The notes beneath the pieces were generated by a model. That model had not been told where the DNA came from, did not search any database, and saw nothing but the letters and a program-made list of their open reading frames with translations. DNA of 64,000 nt from CAYGZL01 sp964354345. Its GTDB lineage: Bacteria > Chloroflexota > Anaerolineae > Anaerolineales > UBA4823. The position numbers were made by a program, and so were the translations under genes. Where the stretch lies: positions 1-64,000 of the forward strand of contig CAYGZL010000032.1 in the NCBI GenBank assembly GCA_964354345.1. Reading direction: 5' to 3'. Shown one piece after another: positions 17,767 to 24,511 of the stretch (position 1 is its first letter; each line of letters begins with the position of its first letter).

Positions 17767-18615
17767 ATGATGATATACCCTCGCACCCACTGGCGATTGA
17801 TGCATACACCACCCACACACGGAGCCTGGAACATGGCGTTGGATGAGGCGATCCTGGAAGCCATCGAAAAGGACGCCTCCCCGCCAACCCTGCGCCTGTA
17901 TGCCTGGGAGCCTGCCTGTCTTTCATTAGGCTATGCGCAGCGTGTGGGGGACGTTGATCTAGACCGGTTGCAGTCATTCGGCTGGGAGCTGGTCCGTCGC
18001 CCGACAGGTGGGCGCGCCATCTTGCACATCGACGAACTGACTTATTCCGTCGTCGGCCCGGCAAGCGACCCCCGCCTGGCAGGGAGCGTGTTGGAAAGCT
18101 ATCACAATCTCTCCGAGGCGTTGCTCAACGCCCTGCACCTGCTGATGATCCCCGCCGAGGCACTACCCAAAGCCGGGCAACCAACCTCTGGCAACCGACC
18201 AACCCCTGCAAACCAAAATCCGGTTTGCTTTGAAGTTCCTTCCCATTACGAGATCACCTCGTCTGGAAAGAAACTCATCGGCAGCGCCCAGGCGCGCCGT
18301 AAAGAGGGCGTGCTGCAACATGGTTCACTGCCTCTGACCGGCGACCTGACCCGGATCACACAGGCTTTAGCCTTCTCCAGTGATGCAGAGCGCGCCAGAG
18401 CAGCTCAGCGGCTTAGCAACCGGGCGACCACCGCTGAAATTGTTCTCGGTCAACCACTCGCCTGGGGCACTGCGGCGCAGGCATTCGCTCAGGCCTTCGC
18501 AGAAACGCTGAACATCGAATTCTCCCATGAACTCCCGGTCCAGACTGAACTGGACCGCGCCAATCAACTGGTCGAGGAAAAATACGCTAATCCTGACTGG
18601 ACCCAGCGAACATAA
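17767..18615 (+). CDS. Lipoate-protein ligase A / octanoyltransferase family (BPL_LPL)
   Basis: Biotin/lipoate ligase fold protein that attaches lipoate or transfers octanoyl groups to E2 or GcvH domains. Visible motifs are NMALDEAILEA, RRPTGGRAILH (RRxxGG lipoyl-AMP site) and the catalytic Lys in SGKKLIGSAQARR. The length of 282 aa fits the LipM/LipL/LplA-N group without a large C-terminal domain. Between residues about 138 and 158 there is a low-complexity Pro/Gln/Asn/Thr insert (PTSGNRPTPANQNP) just before the catalytic region, which is unusual. Ligase and transferase cannot be told apart by eye. It begins six bases after the preceding gene. Confidence 0.87.
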   Translation: MMIYPRTHWRLMHTPPTHGAWNMALDEAILEAIEKDASPPTLRLYAWEPACLSLGYAQRVGDVDLDRLQSFGWELVRRPTGGRAILHIDELTYSVVGPASDPRLAGSVLESYHNLSEALLNALHLLMIPAEALPKAGQPTSGNRPTPANQNPVCFEVPSHYEITSSGKKLIGSAQARRKEGVLQHGSLPLTGDLTRITQALAFSSDAERARAAQRLSNRATTAEIVLGQPLAWGTAAQAFAQAFAETLNIEFSHELPVQTELDRANQLVEEKYANPDWTQRT

Positions 18616-18662
18616 CAGTATTCCTTTTCCTACAATCTTCAATCTCAAAAGATTACATTACA

Positions 18663-18950
18663 ATGTCACTCGGCGTATTAATGTTACACCTCCAAATTGC
18701 CGGTTGCACTTCTCTAAAGGAAAAACGTAGCCGGTTGAAACCCTTGATCGTCCGGCTGCACCGGGAATTCAATATCTCTGTGGCTGAAATGGATCACCTG
18801 GATGCCTGGCAAGAGGCAACCATCGGTTGTGCGTTGATCAGCAATGACGCAGCCCACACTCAGCGAGTTTTATCGAAAGTGGTGCATTGGGTAGAAACTT
18901 CCTGGCCCGATGTCGCGGTGGTTAATGACCAGATTGAACTAATTACTTGA
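18663..18950 (+). CDS. ylxP: DUF503 / YlxP family protein, 95 aa
   Basis: Small protein of the YlxP (DUF503) family, recognised by its pattern LHLQIAGCTSLKEKRSRLKPL at the start, NISVAEMDHLDAWQEATIGCA in the middle and a final VNDQIELI. Family members often lie near rbfA and truB and are linked to ribosome function, but no activity is established. Here it lies between a lipoate ligase and an SDR gene. An internal Met (MLHLQ) is a possible later start, but full length fits the family. Confidence 0.85.
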   Translation: MSLGVLMLHLQIAGCTSLKEKRSRLKPLIVRLHREFNISVAEMDHLDAWQEATIGCALISNDAAHTQRVLSKVVHWVETSWPDVAVVNDQIELIT

Positions 18951-19002
18951 AACTTCTAGGCGGGGTGTATTGCAGGTTATTTAATAAAATAGGAGTATTG
19001 GT

Positions 19003-19794
19003 ATGGATCTCAAGTTAAAAGGGATGCGTGCCCTGGTCACAGGAGCCAGCCGAGGGTTAGGTTTCGCAGTCGCACTCGGATTGGCCAAAGAGGGCGTGCA
19101 GGTCGTGATAAACAGCCGGGATGCGGTGAAGTTGGCCGCCGCCGCCGGGCGGATTGAGCAAGAGACTGGCTGTCCAATGGTTTGCCTGCCAGGCGATGTC
19201 ACAGACCCATGCTTTCCAGAGCAACTAATCGCTCAAGCGGCAGGTAAACTGGCTGGTCTTGACCTCCTGGTCACCAACACTGGCGGTCCCCCGGCAGGCA
19301 AGTTTGAGAGCTTCGATGATCTCGCCTGGCAGAAAGCCATTGACTTGAATCTGATCAGCCACGTGCGCCTGATCCGAGCTGCCTTGCCTTATTTACGCAA
19401 GTCGGTTCACCCGAGTGTCCTGACCATTACCTCTTACTCCGTCAAGCAGCCTATTCCTGACCTGGTGCTCTCAAACAGCGTCCGCGCCGCCACGGTAGGT
19501 CTTACCAAAACCCTGGCGTTGGAGCTGGGTGGGGAGGGCATACGTTTCAACTCTATCTTACCGGCCTGGACCAAGACAGAACGCATCTATGAGCTGCTCA
19601 GCTACCGAGCACAAGCGAATGGGACAACGCTGGAGGAGGAAATCCGCGTACAAGCCCGAGACAGTGTCTTCAGACGCATGGGGACGCCTGAGGAGTTTGC
19701 CAATGCTGCAGTTTTCTTGGTCTCACCAGCCGCAGCGTATATCACGGGTGTCATGCTAACCGTTGATGGGGGTATGTACAAAGGCACGCTGTAG
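19003..19794 (+). CDS. SDR-family oxidoreductase, BKR-like, with replaced catalytic Tyr/Lys
   Basis: Short-chain dehydrogenase fold, 263 aa. The cofactor motif TGASRGLGFAVA and the NTGGPP segment (for NNAG) are present. After the catalytic-Ser region (VLTITSYSVKQP) the usual YxxxK motif aligns with SNSVR in LSNSVRAATVGLTKTLA, so Tyr is replaced by Ser and Lys by Arg. The family knows an atypical beta-ketoacyl-ACP-reductase-like subgroup without the normal tetrad, and this protein appears to belong there. An activity as a standard NAD(P)H reductase is therefore doubtful. ATG 19003 has AGGAG seven bases upstream. Confidence 0.85.
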   Translation: MDLKLKGMRALVTGASRGLGFAVALGLAKEGVQVVINSRDAVKLAAAAGRIEQETGCPMVCLPGDVTDPCFPEQLIAQAAGKLAGLDLLVTNTGGPPAGKFESFDDLAWQKAIDLNLISHVRLIRAALPYLRKSVHPSVLTITSYSVKQPIPDLVLSNSVRAATVGLTKTLALELGGEGIRFNSILPAWTKTERIYELLSYRAQANGTTLEEEIRVQARDSVFRRMGTPEEFANAAVFLVSPAAAYITGVMLTVDGGMYKGTL

Positions 19795-19834
19795 TGTGAT
19801 CAGGTCATCTTTTTAACATGTCATGTAAATAGCG

Positions 19835-20377
19835 ATGAAAATAATCGTTGTGGCTTCACAAAACCCGGTTAAAGTAAAGGCTATCCAAAATGGCTTCCAC
19901 AGGATGTTCCCGGAGGATCAATTCACCATTCAAACCGTCTCAGTGCCATCAGGCGTCCGAGATCAGCCTTTATCCAGCGATGAAACTCTGGCTGGCGCCT
20001 GTAATCGGTCGCGCGGCGCGGCCTTGCGAGTACCCGGCGCTGATTATTGGGTTGGCATCGAAGGCGGAATCGCCGAACAAGGTCACGAACTCTGCGCTTT
20101 CGCCTGGATTTTCATCCATTCGAACGAGCTGGAAGGCAAAGCCCGCACCGGGACATTCTTTTTACCGCCGGCAGTCGCTGACCTGATTCGGGCTGGCAAG
20201 GAGTTAGGCGAAGCGGATGATATCGTCTTTCAGAAGTCCAACTCGAAGCAGGAAAACGGCGCGATCGGTCTGCTGACCGGCAATATCATCGACCGGGCGC
20301 AACTTTACGAACATGCTGTCATCCTGGCTCTGGTGGTCTTTAAGAATCCCAACCTGTACCCCGCACAGGCTGGATAA
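19835..20377 (+). CDS. yjjX: Inosine/xanthosine triphosphatase, YjjX family
   Basis: House-cleaning NTPase that hydrolyses non-canonical purine nucleotides (ITP, XTP). Recognised by MKIIVVASQNPVKVKAIQNG, the SVPSGVRDQPLSSDETLAGA segment, the DYWVGIEGGI motif and a C-terminal NGAIGLLTGNIIDR. The length of 180 aa is usual. It converges on rsfS, with only 16 bases between the stops and no terminator visible in them. Confidence 0.9.
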   Translation: MKIIVVASQNPVKVKAIQNGFHRMFPEDQFTIQTVSVPSGVRDQPLSSDETLAGACNRSRGAALRVPGADYWVGIEGGIAEQGHELCAFAWIFIHSNELEGKARTGTFFLPPAVADLIRAGKELGEADDIVFQKSNSKQENGAIGLLTGNIIDRAQLYEHAVILALVVFKNPNLYPAQAG

Positions 20378-20393
20378 CGCATTCAAGCGATAA

Positions 20394-20738
20394 TTAAACC
20401 AACCTCAAAACAACTTTTCCCTTTGCCCAGAGATCTTCCAGGCGGTAGTAATTACGACGGTCGGGGGAAAACAAGTGCACGATCACATCGCCATAATCAA
20501 TGAGCAGCCAGCCCTCCTGGGACACTCCTTCAATTTTCCCTTTAAGCTGGTATTGCTCCCGCACCGATTCGATCACATGATCAGCCAGGGCTTGCAGCAT
20601 CCGATCGCTGGTGCCGGAACAGATGACGAAGTAATCAGTAAAATCAGATATTTCCCGAATATCCAACAGCAGAATGTTTTCCCCCTTTTTATCTTCGATG
20701 GAGTTTACAATAGCACGTGCAATTTCAAGTGTTTCCAG
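20394..20738 (-). CDS. rsfS: Ribosomal silencing factor RsfS, probable CTG start
   Basis: RsfS (DUF143) binds ribosomal protein uL14 and blocks subunit joining in poor conditions. Core motifs are DFTDYFVICSGTSDRMLQAL and EGWLLIDYGDVIVHLF. No ATG or GTG start covers the family's N-terminal helix. The frame opens just after a TGA, and a CTG at 20738 follows GGAGGT by five bases, giving 114 aa starting LETLEIARAIVNSIEDKK, as the family requires. The next candidate, a TTG at 20666, would remove this helix (90 aa) and lacks a well-spaced site. The CTG overlaps the end of thpR by 14 bases, suggesting translational coupling. Confidence 0.85.
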   Translation of the reverse strand: METLEIARAIVNSIEDKKGENILLLDIREISDFTDYFVICSGTSDRMLQALADHVIESVREQYQLKGKIEGVSQEGWLLIDYGDVIVHLFSPDRRNYYRLEDLWAKGKVVLRLV

Positions 20739-21330
20739 AATTCACCTCCAGGTGGCAAAATTTTGCCGTGAATAATTGAGTGTAGATCGAACCCCCCGGT
20801 CTGAGATCACTGCGAAACAGGTGCACCTCGCGGATTTGTGCGAGCCCAAGATCCCTAACGGGGTAACTGACTAATGCATCACGGATCTGTCGAGCTTCCA
20901 ATGGTGTGGCGTTTCGATCAACCCGCCCAAGAGTAAGGTGAGGCGAGAAGGGACGCTCCTCACGGGCATACCCGAGGCGTCCAGTCTCGACCTCAATGCC
21001 CTGCTGGAGTGCGATTAACTCCGCCGGCGCTTCTACGCCCACCCAGATCACCCGCGGCCGGTTCGCCGACGGGAAAGCCCCGCTTCCGCCAATCCGGACT
21101 TCAAAGCCTGAAATTTTATACGCTTCGGCTCTTAAAACCTTCTTCAGAATCTCCAGATTTTGTAGCACAACATCCCCTAGAAACTTCAGCGTCAGGTGGA
21201 TATTGTTTGCTGGTGCCCACCGGACAGGCGCGCGGGGTAGCCGCTGACGAAATTCCTGCAAGACCCGCTCCAGGTTCCGCCGGATTTCCTCCGGCAACGA
21301 GATAGCGATGAAAGCACGGATAACATTCAT
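20725..21330 (-). CDS. thpR: RNA 2',3'-cyclic phosphodiesterase ThpR (LigT family)
   Basis: 2H phosphoesterase acting on 2',3'-cyclic phosphate RNA ends. Both catalytic HxT motifs are present: NNIHLTLKFLGDV and FSPHLTLGRVDR. The N-terminus MNVIRAFIAISLPEE is typical. ATG 21330 is chosen over a TTG 12 bases upstream because family members start close to the RxFIA strand. The length is 201 aa. It lies 28 bases after a MocA-like gene and its end overlaps rsfS. Confidence 0.9.
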   Translation of the reverse strand: MNVIRAFIAISLPEEIRRNLERVLQEFRQRLPRAPVRWAPANNIHLTLKFLGDVVLQNLEILKKVLRAEAYKISGFEVRIGGSGAFPSANRPRVIWVGVEAPAELIALQQGIEVETGRLGYAREERPFSPHLTLGRVDRNATPLEARQIRDALVSYPVRDLGLAQIREVHLFRSDLRPGGSIYTQLFTAKFCHLEVNSGNT

Positions 21331-21358
21331 AGGTTTAATCAATTTTAACCAATTTTAA

Positions 21359-22033
21359 TCAACCATGCAAATCGGTGTTTACTGGAATTTCGTCAGGTGG
21401 AAATCCCGCATCCGCAGATCCCATCGGACTGATATCAGGCCGTTGTTGTTCATAATCCTCGGGCGTATCCAAATCTTGCACGACCGAGTCTGTCTCGACG
21501 GATACAAAATGGATCGATCGCCGCTCTTGTTGAAAGAAGGTGCGAATGGTTTCCGGAGGCTGCAAGGATAAAAGCGCTGGCCATAGGGGCCTGGCAACCA
21601 ACCAGGGATGCCCACGCCGCATTTGGTAGCTTGGCACCACCAGTTGCGCGTCTGTCTCTTGAAAAGCTGTTAGGATTGCACGCACAACACTTAGCTCGAT
21701 TCGGGGTTGGTCACCCAATGCAACCAGGGTAGCCTGCGCGGCGCGAGTCAGAGCCCCCAGGCCGGTTTGCAGAGAATAGATCATTTCATCGGTTTCATAA
21801 CGTGGATTAAACACCAGGCGGACAGGCAAGTCCTTTAGCGCAGCTTCGGTTGATTCTCGTGCGCCTCCGGTAACAACGACGATCTCAAACACACCCGCCA
21901 TAAGCATGACATGCACTACCTGGGCAATCACCACCGTCTTTCCCCAGGGCAAAACCATCTTCGGGCGACCCATGCGCCGGGATAAGCCTGCCGCTAAAAC
22001 AATCACCGCGACCTTTTGATCGTTTACTGACAT
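21359..22033 (-). CDS. MocA/MobA-like molybdenum cofactor nucleotidyltransferase
   Basis: NTP_transferase_3 family protein (224 aa) predicted to attach CMP (MocA) or GMP (MobA) to molybdopterin. Motifs are VIVLAAGLSRRMGRPKMVLPWG (nucleotide site), VALGDQPRIE (metal Asp) and the late DLDTPEDYE. MocA serves xanthine-dehydrogenase-type enzymes, which fits the operon. The start overlaps the end of the upstream YqeC-MocA gene by ten bases. A second, related domain is in that upstream protein, so the cell has two paralogues side by side. Confidence 0.87.
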   Translation of the reverse strand: MSVNDQKVAVIVLAAGLSRRMGRPKMVLPWGKTVVIAQVVHVMLMAGVFEIVVVTGGARESTEAALKDLPVRLVFNPRYETDEMIYSLQTGLGALTRAAQATLVALGDQPRIELSVVRAILTAFQETDAQLVVPSYQMRRGHPWLVARPLWPALLSLQPPETIRTFFQQERRSIHFVSVETDSVVQDLDTPEDYEQQRPDISPMGSADAGFPPDEIPVNTDLHG

Positions 22034-23445
22034 AAATCCCGGTCTGTATTGCGAATTTGCAGCTTCTGGTAATCTTCGAGGGTATCAATATCCAACAGGA
22101 TGCTGGCATCGTGCCATGGCAGCCAGGTAACCCGGTGCCTGGCGAAGATCGCCCGCCCACCTGTGTCGCCCTGCAAACTCAGTAGATCTGAGAAGGTTGT
22201 CCAGTCGAACAGGACAGGATTGGCGCGGCGATCACCGACAAGCGGCGCCACTACAGGCGCTAATGTCTGGGCGTGTGTCTGCACCAGGCTGCGAATAAGA
22301 TTGGCTGACACACATGGTTGGTCAACCAAAAGAAATACTGCCGCCCCCACTTCCGGTCCAACTGCCTTCAGTCCAGCGACCAACGAAGAGCTTTGACCAC
22401 TGGCCCACTCCGAGTTATAGGCAATCTGCACGGGTAATCCACCTAAAACCGATTCAACTTCTGTGTGGTAAGCTCCACTGACTACCACCACCGGCGAGAG
22501 ACCCGCCTCCAAGGCCGTCCGGGCGGCATGCTCAACAAACGATCTGCCATGCCATTGGAGAAGCTGCTTGGGTTGACCGAAGCGCTGGGATGAACCCGCT
22601 GCCAGGACAATCCCCGCGACCGGTTGATAGACTGCCCAAACGCCACCGTCCGGAACAGTGGCAGAGGTTTTTAGCCCACAGACCAGCACCGCATGATACT
22701 GTCCAACCAACATCCCCGCCAGGCGTCCAGCCAGGGCAAGTTTCTCGACGAAACTATCGTTTCGCAGTGTGTCAGCCTGATTGAGCAGCGCTATCCGGCG
22801 AGCTTGCGCAGGTATACCTTTCAACCCGCCTGATGGATGCGTCAACACTTTGACCACTGCTTCTGGCGTAATTGCTGCCCCAATCAGCAGCCCACTTAAT
22901 TTTGCAAAACGCTCGGAGCGATGGACCCATTCTTCATTGAGTGGTTGGTCTATCCCAGCCAACCCGACCACAACGATCACAGTATCCACCCAGGCCGGTA
23001 TCACCGGTTCATAATCAGCCGGAGCCTTCAAGGGGCGGCAGCGTGAGCCATCGGCCTCGATCAGCAAAGGAATCCCATACTGATCAGCCAGCCGGCGTAC
23101 TTGCACCAAAGTCGCCTCATCCAGGCCAGTCATGCGGTGGTCATCCCCTTCGGGACCAATCCAGAGAACCACGCCTCCAGAGATATTACCTGTCGGTATC
23201 TGTGAGTTGAGAACCAAAGCAACATCTTGCGGACCATGTACGATCTGGACCACATCAGCCAATTTAAGCTGCTCGACCGCCAGGTGGGTCGTAGCGGTGA
23301 CAAACACTGTTGCCTGGCTCACACCCTTCATTTCAAGCAACTCCCGTGCGACCTGAAATAATGCGGTCGTTTTTCCTCCCGCGCCCACCACCGCCAGACG
23401 GGTAGTACAGGTTAACCGCAATGACTGCGCCAGCTTCATTCCCAT
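22024..23445 (-). CDS. YqeC-MocA fusion: selenium-dependent Mo hydroxylase accessory protein plus nucleotidyltransferase
   Basis: Two-domain protein, 473 aa. Residues about 1-255 match the YqeC family: P-loop VGAGGKTTALFQVARELL, then FVTATTHLA, LLIEADGSRCRPLKAP and EWVHRSERF. YqeC is found with selenium-dependent molybdenum hydroxylases, but its chemistry is not settled. Residues about 275-470 form a MocA-type transferase: AGIVLAAGSSQRFGQPKQLL, VFLLVDQPCVS and LDIDTLEDYQKL. The fusion implies that YqeC works at the step where the cofactor is nucleotidylated. It overlaps yqeB upstream by ten bases and the second mocA downstream by ten. Confidence 0.87.
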   Translation of the reverse strand: MGMKLAQSLRLTCTTRLAVVGAGGKTTALFQVARELLEMKGVSQATVFVTATTHLAVEQLKLADVVQIVHGPQDVALVLNSQIPTGNISGGVVLWIGPEGDDHRMTGLDEATLVQVRRLADQYGIPLLIEADGSRCRPLKAPADYEPVIPAWVDTVIVVVGLAGIDQPLNEEWVHRSERFAKLSGLLIGAAITPEAVVKVLTHPSGGLKGIPAQARRIALLNQADTLRNDSFVEKLALAGRLAGMLVGQYHAVLVCGLKTSATVPDGGVWAVYQPVAGIVLAAGSSQRFGQPKQLLQWHGRSFVEHAARTALEAGLSPVVVVSGAYHTEVESVLGGLPVQIAYNSEWASGQSSSLVAGLKAVGPEVGAAVFLLVDQPCVSANLIRSLVQTHAQTLAPVVAPLVGDRRANPVLFDWTTFSDLLSLQGDTGGRAIFARHRVTWLPWHDASILLDIDTLEDYQKLQIRNTDRDLCQ

Positions 23446-24254
23446 AACCGCCGGCGTAACTCAGCACGCGACAGGATCGCTTCCAAAACACCTCCCCCGA
23501 CTGCCAGGGATTTATCGGAAACCAGAGAACAATAACGAGGCTCGTCGCGCGGGTCAACATCGCCAACCTTCCAACCGGGTTGTACCGGGAGGTCAGCATG
23601 TAGGATACCCCTTAAGACTCCAGGAAATACCGCCTGGATTGGCATCCCCTCCACTTCAGCTACAGTCTGACCCGCCTCCACATGATCACCGATTTCAACC
23701 AACGGGCGAAAGATACCCTCCGCAGGCGCCTGCAAAACGCGCTCTGCGCGCCGCTCCCCCACCGCATCCGGGACGCCGGTGTTCAACTGTGGTTTTCCCT
23801 GCCAGATAACACGACCGAGATAATGGCCACGGTTGGTTTCAATCGCCGCGTGGCAGTTGATCCCAGCCTCGAACCCAGGCCCCAGCCCAAGCAGAAGCGG
23901 TACGATCCGAGGATCAAGCGGCACTGACTCCTTAAGCATACGGGCGTCCACCACGACTGTCGGATGCAGAGCCGAGATTGATTCACCTGAGGGATCTACC
24001 AGCACTGGCACCAGCCCTTTCGAAAGAGTCATCAGAATGGTTAATGTATCTGTAGGGTCGTTAACTGCCCTGGCATTGACGCCCTCTAAACTGAATTGGC
24101 CGCGATACACCGCCTCGCCAAAAGCTGCCAGACGGCGAACGAGGCGCGGTTGGGGCAACTCGGTGAGAATCACACGCAATCCACAGCGATACAGGCGTAA
24201 AGCCACGCCACTGGCCAAATCTCCCGCCCCTCGGATTAAGATCAAAGCCGCCAT
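23436..24254 (-). CDS. yqeB: YqeB (EF2563) family selenium-dependent Mo hydroxylase system protein
   Basis: The EF2563/YqeB family occurs with selenium-requiring molybdenum hydroxylases and is thought to help mature the active site; its reaction is unknown. The sequence shows MAALILIRGAGDLASGVALRL with a Rossmann-like GAGDLASG loop, then ALHPTVVVDARMLK and LGPGFEAGINCHAAIETNRG, all diagnostic of the family. ATG 24254 is preferred because GGAGGAG lies eight bases before it; an upstream in-frame ATG (24269) adds five residues. The length is 272 aa. Confidence 0.87.
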   Translation of the reverse strand: MAALILIRGAGDLASGVALRLYRCGLRVILTELPQPRLVRRLAAFGEAVYRGQFSLEGVNARAVNDPTDTLTILMTLSKGLVPVLVDPSGESISALHPTVVVDARMLKESVPLDPRIVPLLLGLGPGFEAGINCHAAIETNRGHYLGRVIWQGKPQLNTGVPDAVGERRAERVLQAPAEGIFRPLVEIGDHVEAGQTVAEVEGMPIQAVFPGVLRGILHADLPVQPGWKVGDVDPRDEPRYCSLVSDKSLAVGGGVLEAILSRAELRRRLWE

Positions 24255-24511
24255 TGGGTTCTCCTCCAACCTCTCAGATTGAGCATGGCCACTTCATCCG
24301 CTAACCTTTGGTCGCTTTCTGCGTCACCTGCCCGGCGCGCCTTGGTATACATGCGGATGCGCTCCTCCAATTCAAACGCAGCTGGCGATTCCAACTCAGC
24401 AATCACCTTACCGAGCGTATCACCTACCAGATGAATAGCGGCTGATAAATCCACGGGCGTAACCGTTAACGAAACCTTCAACGCGGCACGTTCACCGTTG
24501 TCTGCTGGCAT
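24242..24511 (-). CDS. Small protein resembling the N-terminal segment of PEP carboxylase, 89 aa
   Basis: The frame fills the gap between the molybdopterin subunit and yqeB, overlapping the first by 34 bases and the second by 13, as expected for a coupled gene. The middle reads LVGDTLGKVIAELESP followed by FELEERIRMYTKARRAGD. That pattern strongly recalls the start of bacterial phosphoenolpyruvate carboxylase (LG..LG.VI...G...FE.VE.IR...K..R.GD). It stops about 60 residues in, long before any catalytic residue of that enzyme. It may be a stand-alone helical adaptor or a captured domain. This is recognition by eye only, and the start is uncertain. Confidence 0.55.
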   Translation of the reverse strand: MPADNGERAALKVSLTVTPVDLSAAIHLVGDTLGKVIAELESPAAFELEERIRMYTKARRAGDAESDQRLADEVAMLNLRGWRRTQWRL

